This document shows, one piece after another, positions 25,770-36,744 of a stretch of DNA of 64,000 nt (positions are counted from its first letter, which is position 1; every line of letters starts with the position of its first letter). The notes beneath the pieces are model-generated. The model was not told the origin of the DNA, searched no databases, and saw nothing but the letters and a program-made list of their open reading frames with translations. The stretch lies in assembly GCA_021229015.1 (NCBI GenBank), contig CM037779.1, positions 1,178,001-1,242,000 of the forward strand, given 5' to 3'. The DNA is from Solen grandis (taxonomy: Eukaryota; Mollusca; Bivalvia; Adapedonta; Solenidae). Made by a program: the position numbers and the translations under genes.

Positions 25770-25985
25770 TTCCGGTGGCTGCGTGGATTTAAACCCCGGC
25801 CACGACATAAAATGACACTGTTATATCCCCATTTTACTTCGCTCTGCTCAATACATGTTAATCCAGTGTCAGGATAATGTGACTGGGTGCGGCACCATGT
25901 CAATTGTCGCAGTGATGCAGCATGCTAGCTGTCTCATTATAATATTGAAATACTGTCGGTTGGAAAGATCACATTGAGGCAGCAC
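25770..25985 (+). repeat. Same SINE family, opposite orientation, degraded
   Basis: Starts with ccggtggctgcgtgg and includes ccagtgtcaggataatgtg and gaaatactgtcggttgg. It is inverted relative to the copy at 25204, so the two can pair within the same intron. The A/B-box region has a deletion. Confidence 0.7.
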
Positions 25986-26558
25986 TGTGTTCACAGTGGA
26001 TAAACGAGTCTACTTCCGGTTTTCACAAGAAAGGTACAATTTAAAATATATAGGCTCCCAAGAAAAGTACAGCGATCGAAAAGGGTATATATTGAATTGT
26101 ATAGGCTTGCAAGACATTGTACAGTGATTTCGTTTAGCCACTGTGATGTTTTTCTTATGTAGATACGAAATTACTGAAATACTGTCGGCGGAATATTAAC
26201 CTAATCAAACTGTCAAGCTTATATGTTATAAGCCATGTGGATGACATGTGTTTCCAGTATAAAAAGCTTACTACATATTCACATATTATTTCAGACTTAG
26301 GAAGCACGTGAATAATCACGAGGAGAGCACAATTAATTCAACTAAACCAGCCAATAATTCAGTTGAAGAATCAAACAGGCCAAACAGCACCCGTGAATCA
26401 TCTGAAAATCATGATTATTGTGAAATTGGAGATGAATGTATCTCAGGTGGAAAGGATGGCTACAAATGTCAGTCCACCGAATACAACATACTTAACCTGA
26501 GATATCCCAAAGTACATCCTAACTCGACCTACGGTTTTGCATCAGCACCTGGTAGTTC

Positions 26559-26658
26559 NNNNNNNNNNNNNNNNNNNNNNNNNNNNNNNNNNNNNNNNNN
26601 NNNNNNNNNNNNNNNNNNNNNNNNNNNNNNNNNNNNNNNNNNNNNNNNNNNNNNNNNN
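26559..26658. other. Assembly gap, exactly 100 N
   Basis: A fixed-length N run cuts receptor 2 inside its cytoplasmic tail exon. The sequence after it is repeat DNA, not the expected rest of the tail. Confidence 0.98.
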
Positions 26659-26780
26659 GCCATAATCGAACTTGACCAAGAATTAAGGCAAAAACATTTG
26701 TAAATAACGGTTGAAGATGATTGCTTAAAAAACAAAAGTGTTTCTTCGGAACATGTGTGTCAACTGCTGAAGTATGACAG
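26659..26780. repeat. Repeat remnant after the gap
   Basis: gccataatcgaacttgacc with ttgaagatgattgcttaaaaa matches the monomers of the element at 17575-18392, so this is repeat DNA. Confidence 0.6.
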
Positions 26781-28607
26781 AACAAGAGGGCCAAGATGGC
26801 CCTGTGTCGCTCACCTGAGTAAGATGGCTGTGTTAGGCATAATGACAAAAAATCTAGCATCTAAAAGTGTTTTTCTAACATTTGACTAAGTGACCTACAT
26901 ATTGATCCTACCTGAATTTGCACTCAACTGGGAATTCATGCAGTCATCATTCATATAAGTTTAATGAAGACTGGGACAAAAATGTAGGCCTCTAGAGTGT
27001 TCACAAGGTTTTCTTAGATTTGACCTGGTGGACCTAGTTTTTGACCTCATGTGACTCATTTTCACTCATCCAATATATCAATTAGACAAACATCCTGACC
27101 AAATCTATCGAAGATTGGGCTAAAACTGTGGCCTCTAGAGAGTTCACAAGGTTTTTTCTTAGATTTGACCTGGTGACCTAGTTTTTGACCCCACATGACC
27201 CAATTTAAAACTCATGCAATGATATCATGTAGACAAACACCCTGACAATTTATGAAGATTGGGCAAACTGTGGCCTGTAGAGTGTTCGCAAGGTTTTTCT
27301 AAGATTTTCCCTGGTGACCTAGTTTTTGACCCCACATGACCCAATTCTAAATATCATATAGACAAAACCCTGACCATTTTTCATGAAGATTGGGCTAAAA
27401 CTGTGGCCTGTAGAGTGTTCGCAAGGTTTTTCTAAGATTTTCCCTGGTGACCTAGTTTTTGACCCCACATGACCCAATTTCGAACTCATCTGAGATATCA
27501 TATAGACAAACACCCTGACCAAGTTTCATGAAGATTGGGCCATTACTGTGGCCTCTAGAGTGTTTACAAGGTTTTTCTAAGATTTGACCTGGTGACCTAG
27601 TTTTTGACCCCACATGACCCAATATCGAACTCATCCGAGATATCATGTAGACAAACATCCTGACCAAGTTTCATGAAGATTGGGCCAAAACTGTGGCCTC
27701 TAGAGTGTTTACAAGGTTTTTCTAAGATTTGACCTGGTGACCTAGTTTTTGACCCTACATGACCCAATTTCGAACTCATCCGAGATATCATGTAGACAAA
27801 CATCATGACCAAGTTTCATGAAGATTGGGCCAAAATTGTGGCCTGTAGAGTGTTCACAAGGTTTTTCTAAGATTTGACCTCGTGACCTAGTTTTTGACTC
27901 CACATGACCCAATATCGACCTCATCTGAGATATCATGTAGACAAATATCCTGGCCAAATTTTATGAAGATTGGGCCAAAACTGTGGCCTCTAGAGTGTTT
28001 ACAAGGTTTTTCTAAGATTTGACCTGGTGACCTAGTTTTTGACCCCACATGACCCAATTTCGAACTCATCCGAGATATCATGTAGACAAACATCCTGATT
28101 AAGTTTCATGAAGACAAGGATTTGACCTCGTGACCTAGTTTTTGACCCCACATGACCCAATTATATCATGTAGACAAACATCCTGATTAAGTTTCATGAA
28201 GATTGGGCCAAATTTGTGGCCTCTAGAGTGTTCACAAGGTTTTTCTAAGATTTGACCTATTGACCTAGTTTTTGACCCCACATGACCCAATTTCGAACTC
28301 ATCCGAGATATCATGTAGACAAACATCCTGACCAAGTTTCATGAAGATTGGGCCAAAACTGTGGCCTCTAGAGTGTTCACAAGCAATTGTTGACGACGGA
28401 CGACGCACGACGGACAAAAGGCGACCCAATTTCGAACTCATCCAAGATATCATGTAGACAAACATCCTGACCAAGTTTCATGAAGATTGGGCCAAAACTG
28501 TGGCCTCTAGAGTGTTCACAAGCAATTGTTGACGACGGACGACGCACGACGGACAAAAGGCGATCACAAAAGCTCACCCGAGCACAAGTGCTCAGGTGAG
28601 CTAAAAA
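26781..28607 (+). mobile_element. Hairpin-ended element with internal 145-bp tandem array
   Basis: The left end aacaagagggccaagatgg continues into gctcacctgag; the right end is the hairpin at 28571-28602 followed by aaaaa. Between them is a tandem array of about 145-bp monomers (phased starts near 27452, 27597, 27742 and 27887) with phrases catgaagattgggccaaaac, gacctagtttttgaccccac and gatatcatgtagacaaac. The CG-rich pre-hairpin block gacgacggacgacgcacgac occurs twice, near 28392 and 28533. Minus-strand frames inside are tandem-repeat artefacts. Confidence 0.88.
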
Positions 28608-28815
28608 GTGTGAAAGAGCTGTAACTCCTGACCTAATTAGTCGGTATCATCCATAAATGAACTTGGCTGAGAGATTATGGCAATAAATATTGTCACTGAA
28701 GATGACTGTTTAAGAAATAAAGATGCTAGAGTGCAAACAAACTAATTGTGGACGACGACAGACATTCATTGATCCTAATAGCTCATCCTGAGCACATGTG
28801 CTCAGGTAAGCCAAT
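28608..28815 (+). mobile_element. Older element tail with its own hairpin
   Basis: Contains the older monomer (ctgacctaattagtcgg, gagattatggcaataaa) and ends in agctcatcctgagcac...gctcaggtaagc (28779-28811). The younger element at 26781-28607 seems to have inserted into it. Confidence 0.65.
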
Positions 28816-28849
28816 AAAAGAGTATTTACATATAAAAAAACTAACAAAC

Positions 28850-29300
28850 CCCATTGGGCCTCATCTCTCTAGGGATTAACTTTATTTTAGCTGTTATGGT
28901 AGACACCCATGAGGAGACTAATTGTGCCAAATTAAATTAAATTCTAACCATTGGTTTGACAAAGAACTTGGAAATATTTTATATAGAGTTTATTAGAAAA
29001 TTAGATAACCGCTAGGAGCCTCATGTTTCAAGGGTTAAACCTTATTTTGGCAATTATAGTATAGGGCCATTTGTGCTAAATGCAATTGAATTCTGGCCAT
29101 TGGGTTCATAGAAGAAGAATTTTGAAATTTTCTATATAGAGTGCATAAGGAAAGTAGCCGACCCACCCCCGAGAGGCCTCAATTTTCAAGGGATCAACTT
29201 TATCTTAGCATTATAGTTCAAGGGCAATAAGGTGACCATTTGTGCTAAATTAAATTAAATTTTGACTGTTGGTTTCAGGAGAAGATTTTTAAAGACTTCT
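28850..29300. repeat. ~165-170-bp tandem repeat, about 2.5 copies
   Basis: Repeated phrases: gggattaactttattttag / gggttaaaccttattttgg / gggatcaactttatcttag, then gccatttgtgctaaat and ttttctatatagagt. Confidence 0.65.
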
Positions 29301-29403
29301 CTTTTTTCTTTAAATAAAATTTGTGTTTGGTGCCATGGTGAGCATGAGATGTTGTATATAAAATTCAGAGGAGATGTCTGTTAAATAATTGCTGATGCCA
29401 CAT

Positions 29404-30290
29404 GATGGACAAAGGGTGATCACATTAGATAATATTGAGCAATGAGTAAGATTGCTGTGTTAGGCATGATTACAAAAACTCATCTGGGATTGCACTCATC
29501 TGGGATTTCATGCAGTCATCATGCTTATCAAGTTTAATGAAGACTGGGACAAAACTGTAGCCTCTAAAGTGTTCACAAGGTTTTTCTAAAATTTGCCCTG
29601 GTGACTTACTTTTTGACCCCAAGTGAACCAGTTTTGAACTCATCCGAGATTTGAAGTAAACAAACATTCTGATAAAACCAGTGACCCATTTTCGAACTCA
29701 TCCAAGATTTCATGTAGACAAACATCCTGACCAATTTTCATGAAGATTGGGCCAAACCTGTGGCCTCTAGTGTCTTCACAAGGTTTATTTCTAAAATTTT
29801 CTAACATTTTACCTAATGACCTAGTTTTTGAAATGACTATTGACTATTTGAGTTTACCGTCGCTTCGACAGTATTTCAGTCATATAGCAACACCCAGCTA
29901 ATTACAGGTGGAGGAAGACCCTGAATGCACGGAGGCATCCGGGTAGAACCACCGACCTACCGCAAGCCAGCTGGAAGGCTTCCTCACATGAAAATCCGAA
30001 TGACCCTGCCGGGATTCGCTCCCACGTGGTGAGGGGCTGAGTGAGTGTTAAAGTCAGCGACTTTACCCTCTCGGCCACGGAGGCCCCACCTAGTTTTTGA
30101 CCCAACATGACCAAATTTCAAACTCATCCAAGATATCATGTAGAAAAACATCCTGACAAAATTTTATGAAGAATGGGCCAAAACTGTGGCCCCTAGAGTG
30201 TTCACAAGCAATTGTTGACGATGGACAATGGACAAAAGGCGGTCACAAAAGCTCATCCTGAGCACAAGTTGTTAGGTGAGCAAAAAATAG
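29404..30290 (+). mobile_element. Hairpin-ended element, 145-bp type, interrupted by a SINE
   Basis: Same monomers as 26781-28607 (atgaagattgggccaaac, cctagtttttgaccc). The right end is an imperfect hairpin at about 30250-30284. A SINE at 29832-30087 splits one monomer. Confidence 0.75.
29832..30087 (-). mobile_element. tRNA-derived SINE with 13-bp target-site duplication
   Basis: The minus strand begins ggcctccgtggccgagaggg (A box) with gggagcgaatcccgg (B box). The tail lies at the left. acctagtttttga is repeated exactly at 29819-29831 and 30088-30100, the signature of target-primed retroposition into one 145-bp monomer. Confidence 0.88.
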
Positions 30291-30294
30291 GACC

Positions 30295-30963
30295 AGGTAT
30301 AGTTACAAATCTTGGACACTGCACTTCTCCTAGTCACCATCTGTCTATATTTTAAGTTTCAAGTCAATACCTTATATAGTTTCCAAGTTATGTTCCGGAC
30401 AAGAAAATGCCAACAGACTGACCAACCAACCGACCACAAGGTGACTCCTATATATCCCCCCAAATTTAATTTGGCGGGAGTATAAAAAGTATGACATCTC
30501 AAAACAAGCTCTGTACCTATTGCATTAGCTTCCTATCAAGCAAAAATATAGTTGAAGTTATTAAGTTATCATTATGCTCCAGACAAAAATTAACCATGAA
30601 ATTCAACATAGGGCAATAACTCCAAAAATATAACGTGCAGAGTTAAGGTTCTTGTGCATGACACTTCTCCTCCATGAGAGCTATCCGCCTGTTAAGTTTC
30701 AAGTTGATAGCTTTGATACTTTTTGAGTTATGCTCCAGACAAAAATTAACTATGAAATTTAACAAAGGGCAGTAACTCCAAAAATATGATGTGCAGAGTT
30801 ATGTTTTTGTGTGCATGATATTTCTCCTCAATGAGATCTATCTGAAGTTTCAAAGTAATAGCTTTGATACTTTTTGAGCTATGCTCCGAACAAAAAGTGT
30901 GACAGATGGACAATTTCGACAAAACCTATATGTCTCCCTCATATAAATATTGGGGGAGACATA
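30295..30963 (+). repeat. Two adjacent elements of the ggggtata-ended family
   Basis: 30295-30485 ends ctcctatatatccccccaaa then gcgggagtata. 30486-30963 ends tatgtctccctcatataaat then gggggagacataa. Both contain the phrases gttatgctccagacaaaaat and cttctcctccatgag. They are not coding. Confidence 0.7.
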
Positions 30964-31002
30964 ATGATTGACAATTGTCAGCTGTGATGGAATAGCTCAT
31001 AC

Positions 31003-31155
31003 CTTCTGTTCTGCATCCAGAGAGAATCTCATATACCAGATATCACACTCCTTGTAGTCAAACCGGTGCAGTATGCTAACTTTACCATCCTTATTCTTGG
31101 GTTCCCTATCCTCCAGGGGACCAGGCTTCCAGCAGATGATGCAGTTTTCACAGGA
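31003..31155 (-). CDS. EED: EED exon (PRC2 WD40 subunit), isolated
   Basis: A 153-nt minus-strand exon, phase 0 at both ends, with acceptor ttatttcag and donor gtatgag. Its 51 residues begin SCENCIICWKPGPLED and contain VSILHRFDYKECDIWYMRFS before ending LDAEQK. I recognise this as the segment of the EED beta-propeller with the nearly invariant CWKPG and CDIWYMRFS runs. EED binds EZH2 and reads H3K27me3 within Polycomb repressive complex 2 in the nucleus. The expected next exon (ALGNQ.GK..VWD) was not seen at lower coordinates, nor the preceding one at higher coordinates. Clean coding and splice sites favour a real exon of a gene with large repeat-filled introns. A stray duplicate or contig misplacement is also possible. 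Confidence 0.88.
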
Positions 31156-31244
31156 CTGAAATAACATCATAAATGTGAGAGTAAAGGCCGGTACTTATTC
31201 TAGGTTCTGGAATGCTAATGCACTACCTCTAATCTATCCATAAA

Positions 31245-31310
31245 TAGGCTGAAATTGCTGCAAACTGCTTTGAAACTGAAGGATGTAGGTTTGAGTCCCA
31301 GTAGGGTCAA
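31245..31310 (+). repeat. Possible SINE fragment (B box only)
   Basis: ggtttgagtcccagtaggg resembles a tRNA B box and is followed by a T/A-rich tail. No A box is clear. Confidence 0.3.
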
Positions 31311-31424
31311 CTTTTTTTTCTTTCTAATTTTACTTTAAATTTTTTTTTCGTATCAAATGTATATCACATTCAGAAGTGAAATAAAAATGTTAAGTCTTAT
31401 TTTATATATTGATTAGCTTTTTTA

Positions 31425-31947
31425 AGAATGTATTTCACAATAGCAGTTTTTTACTATATAGACAAAGAAGGAAAATCAAAACTAGCGAACAGATTATTTT
31501 TTAAACTTGGCATGATTATAGCGAACCACACAAGAAATAAATTTATGGGATAAAGACGGGGGTCTCCATGCTATTTTTTTAGTTATCTTCCCCTGAAAGT
31601 GAGTTTTTAGCTTTTTTTTCCCTGTCATTTTCAAGGGCAACTTAATATTATGGGCTAGCAACACCTAATTTAATTTCAACTTGGTGTTTGGTACTATTTT
31701 CCCTGTCACTGAGTTAAAGTTGTAGAAATTCTATGCAACAGATTTTATACTTTAGTCACAAACACGAATATATAGAATTTTTTTTTTCCTCCAAAGAAAA
31801 CGCAGTATGTATATTTGCTGAAACCGTGTGAGAAATCAAAACTGATATTCAGGGGCAGATGATTAAAAAAGTAGCGTGGAGACCCCCATTTTTATCCCAT
31901 AAATTTGTTTCTAGTGTGATGCATTATAATCATGCCAAGTTTAAAAC
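31425..31947. mobile_element. Inverted-repeat element, right arm split by insertion
   Basis: The left arm 31425-31585 (aggaaaatcaaaactagcga ... ttatgggataaagacggggg) pairs with 31862-31947. After a jump it continues pairing with 33056-33130. The loop is about 275 bp. No coding capacity. Confidence 0.8.
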
Positions 31948-32342
31948 AAGACTCTGTCACAGACAGTATATCCCCCGCCGGTCGGTGCTTGTTTGAAGAA
32001 AGGGTTAAGTCAGAATTTGCATAAAAAGAAAACGAGAAGAAATCAGACGGCTGGACGCTAGATGAAAGGCGATCCATGTGCATCTCTAATGATGGTTGCC
32101 ATGAAGGTTCTTTGAAATCCAGTCAGTAGTTGTGAAAAAACAGCACGAAATGAATGTTACTCTGTATACATACTGCATAACTAATCAAGGGCCATAACTC
32201 TGTGTTAAATGGTCTGATTAGAACATGCTGAGGATGTGCACATCTCCTATTGGTAATGATGGTTGCAATGTTTTGTTAAAATCCAGTCAGTAGTTGCAGA
32301 GAAATAGTGCAGAAACGAATTTCGGATGGACGCCAAAACAAT
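31948..32342 (+). repeat. Repeat segment inserted in the inverted-repeat arm
   Basis: Contains two related pieces: gatggttgccatgaaggttc and gatggttgcaatgttttg, each followed by aaatccagtcagtagttg, about 165-170 bp apart. So this is an old two-unit repeat, joined directly to the element at 32343. Confidence 0.6.
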
Positions 32343-33050
32343 ACAAGAGGGCCAAGATGGCCCTAGATTGCTCACCTGAGAAAAGTATCATTCATTGCCT
32401 ATACAAAACAGATTGCTTTAGAATTAAGATGATGAGGTGAAACAATGTTCAGGAATTTTCTGACCCCATCCACAAAAGATATCATCATGACAAACATTCT
32501 GCCAAAGTTTGAGGATGATTGGACCAAAAATGTTGCCCTCAGAGTATAAACAAGATTTTTCTAAGATTCGACCTATTGACCTACTTTTCGGTCCGGCCCT
32601 GCCCATTTTCGAAAGGGTTCAAGATATCATCAAGACAAACATTCTGACCAAGTTTGAGGAAGATTGGATTAAAATTGTGCCTCTAGTTGTAAAAATTTTA
32701 AGATTTGCCACCTACTTTTTGATCCAACCTGACCCATTTTCGAAAGGGTTCAAGATATCATCAAGACAAACATTCTGACCAAGTTTGAAGAAGATTGGAT
32801 CAAAATTGTGGCCTCTAGTATGTAAAAAAGATTTTTCTAAGATTTGACCTACTGACCTACTTTTTGATCCAACCTGACCCATTTTCGAAAGGGTTCAAGA
32901 TATCATCAAGACAAACATTCTGACCAAGTTTGAGGAAGATTGGATCAAAATTGTGGCCTCTAGTGTGTAAACATCAAATTGTTGACGGACGACGGCAGAC
33001 GAACAATCAAGTATCCCAAAAGCTCACCCTGAGCTATGCTCAGGTGAGCT
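32343..33050 (+). mobile_element. Hairpin-ended element, short-monomer type
   Basis: Starts acaagagggccaagatggcc with gctcacctgag. Monomers carry caagatatcatcaagacaaac and tgaggaagattggatcaaaa. It ends cggacgacggcagac and the hairpin at 33021-33050, then poly-A. Inserted with 31948-32342 into one arm of the inverted-repeat element. Confidence 0.85.
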
Positions 33051-34062
33051 AAAAAAATCTGTTCACTAGTTTTGATTTTCCTTCTATGTCTATATCGTAA
33101 AATACCACTATTGTGAAATATGCCTTTAAGGAATTAGTTGCAGACACATGCACCCATGCATGTGCACACAAACATAGGACACAAGCCCATCCTTACAGCT
33201 AGTCATAAGCACCTTGTGCTCAGGGGCCTTATTTTTCAAAGGATTAACTTTCTTTTCAGAATTATAGTAGAGTAATATCAGGTGACCATTTGTGCCATTC
33301 AACAGACGAGGTATCGCTCGTCTATGATCATTGCCATCTTTGTTTACATTTATCTTTACTTGACATCATTAACACCCTTCCATTTGTCACCGTTCCAACA
33401 ACAAAGTCAACCATCACCTTCACAAACAAATCTTTTAGTCCACAACAGACACTAAGGGTTGCACATGACTGGCTTTTGCTAGCAGAACGGAATCAAGTGA
33501 TTGATATATATGACAAGGTGTGAACAACTGTTAACTATATGACAAAAGTCATTAACTTTTAAGACAAAAGCCAATCACACAAGTGCCTGTAGAACCAGTG
33601 GATGCTCCCAAAATTGTGCTTTGTCACTTGATGGGTTCGTTATTATACTATATGAGCTCCGGACAAAATCTAAATATGAAAAATAACAACGGGCAATAGC
33701 TCCTAAATTATGCAGAACAGAGTTATGGTTCTTGTACACTGCACTTCTCCTCCCTGAGATCTATCTACCTATGAAGTTTCATGTTGATACCTGTTATGCT
33801 CTGGACAAAATTATGATGGACAGACAAAAGGACAGACAGACAAAGCGGCAACTATATGCTCTCCCTTGTCACAAGTCGCAACAGTTAGAATTAAATCAAA
33901 TTATGACACTGTCAACTTCCATACACCTGAAAACTTATCTTTGAATTCAACTTTTTGTTTCTAATTTTTCTAATTTTCACTATCACAAATATAACCTTTT
34001 TTAAAATTAAAATCACCCAATCAATTCAGACATAACTTGGTTTTACTTCTGTCTCCTCAAAA

Positions 34063-34067
<5 letters not shown>

Positions 34068-34130
<63 letters not shown>
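34068..34130. repeat. (TA)n microsatellite
   Basis: About 31 TA units read directly. Confidence 0.95.
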
Positions 34131-34134
<4 letters not shown>

Positions 34135-34591
34135 AGATTGAGTTAGGATTTATTCTATATATGAAATTAAGAGGGCAATCGAAAGTTGCTCTAAATATTG
34201 GCATTTGACATACTTATAAGTGATTTATTTGGCAGAAATATTTACGGTCATGTTCATGATTTATCTCATTAAAATGGATACAATAGGAAGGCTCTAAAGA
34301 ATGTAAAACTTTGTTTGTGGTTAACCTTTAATTTACTTGTGCTAATCACCAATAACTACTTTTGGAAGGAAGGGGGGAATGACGTTATGATTCTTTTCGG
34401 CAAGTTTTGCAAGATAGCAGGATGTGACCAATGGCTGCAGCACTTAACATTGTATACAGTCATCTTTAAATAGTATTTTTTTTATTAATAGGCATGCATT
34501 AATGAAATGCATTGTGAATCAAGGTTGTTCAAACTGGTATTTTTCAATTCAAAACAAGATGTTATCAGCCAAGAGTATTCTTTTAAGACCA

Positions 34592-34638
34592 CCTCGCTAT
34601 TAGGACCACTTTTACAAATGGTGGTCTTAATAGCAAGG
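34592..34638. repeat. Small hairpin, 18-bp arms
   Basis: cctcgctattaggaccac (34592-34609) pairs with gtggtcttaatagcaagg (34621-34638), two mismatches, 11-base loop. Confidence 0.75.
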
Positions 34639-35049
34639 TTTTATTGTCTTTTTATTTGATGTTAACATTAATTATGGTGTCTATTTGTGCATTAAGATGA
34701 TATAATTTAATTACTGATTATTTATCAATTGTCAATTTTATATCAAATAATTTGATTATGATTAATCATCAGTTGTCAATTTTATATCAAATATCATAAT
34801 AACATTGAGATGATATCATTTAATTACTGATTAATTATCAGTTGATCAGTTGTCCATTTTATATCAAATATCATAATAACATTGAGATGATATTTTATAA
34901 CATTGAGATGATATCATTTAATTACTGATTAATTTTAAATCATAATAACATTGAGATGATACATGATACATTATGGGCTCTGCACAGTGGGTATATTCAA
35001 AGTAAAACTGTGTTTCCCGGCTTTTCAAATACCCAAAATTCAACTATAC

Positions 35050-35890
35050 TTTAGAATTAAAACGAAACAAGAGCTGTCAGAGGACAGCACGCTCGACTAT
35101 TCAAAATGCTTGTTGGTAAATCAAATTAAATCTATTTCAATTCTTGCCCTTCACATACCCTGTACATAATAACAGTCAACAAGAGGGCCATGATGGCCCT
35201 GAAACGCTCACCTGAGTACCATTGCTACAACTGATTACAAGGTTTTTAAACAGACAAGAACTCTGATATAACTCAATCTTAAACATTTTAGCCCTGACAA
35301 TACTACACACCAAATATATAAGCACTGGGCCTTATGGTTTCAGAGGAGAAGACTTAGTGCGGGGTCATTTATCTCCAAAGGGCCACCATTTTGAAAATCT
35401 TGATAATGAACCATTAGATGACGCTACATACCAAAAATCTAAGCTATAGGCCTTATGGATTCATAGTAGAAGATTTTTTTTTAAAGATTTTCCTATATAA
35501 CTCTATGTAAAACAAGTGACCCATGGTGCGGGAGCATTTATCACCATAAGGTCATGATTTGTACAATCTTGGTAATGAACCATAAGATGATGCTACATAC
35601 CAAATATCTAAGCTCTAGGCCTTGCAGTTTTGCAGAAGAAGATTTTCAAAGTTTGCATTTTTAAAATCTATTTTTAGCTCCTGTGACCTACTTTTTAAAC
35701 CAATCAGAATAATTTGTACAACTTTGATAGAGAGCATCATAAGGATGATTCCTGTGAAGTTTGGTCAAAATCCCTTCAACGGTTCATGAGATGTTGTTTA
35801 AAGCAAATTGTTGACGCCGGACGCACGCCGGACAAAAGGCGATCAGAAAAGCTCACCTTGAGCACGTTGTGCTCATGTGAGCTAAAAATG
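35050..35890 (+). mobile_element. Hairpin-ended element with shared 5' flank
   Basis: The core element is 35178-35890: left end aacaagagggccatgatgg, right hairpin 35850-35883. The preceding 35050-35177 (aatgcttgttggtaaatcaa, cttgcccttcacataccctg) is nearly repeated before the element at 41536. So either the element extends leftwards or both copies entered the same older repeat. Confidence 0.8.
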
Positions 35891-35899
35891 ATATACCTT

Positions 35900-36655
35900 G
35901 ATAGTCTGATATCCCTTAATATCCCATGCCTAGTTACTGAGACATAAGCACAATAACACTGTGCATGCAAAACTTTAACCAAAAATCCAAGTTAGAAAAG
36001 GGCCATAATTTGTATAAAATTCAGTCCAAAAGTTATCCTCCTTAGTTTTCTGATGCCCTTGAAGACACTCCTTAACTTTCTAGTCAATCCCACAAGCAAT
36101 TTCTGAGATATAAGCTGGATAGTAGCTTGAATACAAAAATTTAACCAAAATTCTAAGTATAAAGGGGGTCATAATTCTTAATATATTCCATCAAGTGTTA
36201 TCTTCCTTTTTAGTATGATACCCCTAAACATATTAAAGATATTTCAAATCAATCCCATGCTTGGACTCTGAGATTAAGGCATTAAAGTACCTTCCAAGCC
36301 AAAACTTTAACAAAAATTTCTAAGTTAAAAAAGGGGCCATAACTTGTAATATTTTCCATCAAAAGTTATCTACCTTGATAGTATGATACTCCTAAACATA
36401 TTAAAGATGTTTAAAACCAATCTCATGCCTGGATACTGAGATATAAATTTCTAAGTTAAAAAGGGGCCATAATTTGTAATATATTCCATCAAGAGTTATC
36501 TACCTTGGTTGTCTGATGCCCCTAAACATATTTATAAACTTTCAAGTCAATATCATAAATGGTTATTGAGATATAAGGTTGATAGTAACTTGCATGCAAA
36601 ACTTTAACCAAAAGCTGCAACGCCAACAACCACGCCAGGGCGACTACAATAGGTC
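35900..36655. repeat. ~150-bp diverged tandem repeat
   Basis: Recurring phrases: aactttaaccaaaa, aagttaaaaaggggccataa, agttatctaccttg, gatgcccctaaacatatt and actgagatataagc. The same family is at 42300-42861. Confidence 0.7.
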
Positions 36656-36744
36656 TCATATTCTTCGAATAGTCGAGCTAAAAATTATACAATTCAGAAA
36701 GAAAGAAGAACTAGAACTACCATTGTAATGGCGCAAATATTCCC

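Larger units (their letters stand above)
19173..26558 (+). pseudogene. Receptor 2: paralogue of receptor 1 with nonsense codon and gap
   Basis: Exons: 19173-19221 (signal peptide MVIYLFLTYALMFVVK), 19447-19776 (ectodomain), 23144-23257 (extra stalk exon), 24415-24604 (stalk plus transmembrane helix, GYVAIGLALVLVVVIV then AVLVIVR) and 26295-26558 (tail, running into N). Phases 1, 1, 2 match gene 1. Cysteines 2-8 of the ectodomain are kept, but TGA at 19521-19523 stands exactly where receptor 1 has Cys43; both have eight residues between YYI and this position. The tail keeps DYCEIG, TEYNILNL and RYPKV, aligned with EYSEIG, TDYNKLNL and RFPKL of gene 1. It may be a pseudogene, a null allele or a base error. 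Its intact splice sites and reading frame elsewhere point to a recent lesion. Confidence 0.75.
33131..35049. other. Repeat-rich non-coding DNA
   Basis: A ggggtata-family fragment lies at about 33640-33870 (gagctccggacaaaatc, cttctcctccctgag), a long (TA)n tract at 34068-34130, and a short tandem near 34685-34965 (attaacattgagatgat-type units). The frame at 33290-33523 has no recognisable protein and no splice signals I trust. Confidence 0.5.

Noticed and set aside
27319..28577. Ladder of overlapping ~70-residue minus-strand frames with MSSKLGHVGSKTRSPGQILE
   Set aside because: They recur every 145 bp because the DNA is a tandem array; the frames are by-products of the monomer and change where monomers are indel-shifted.
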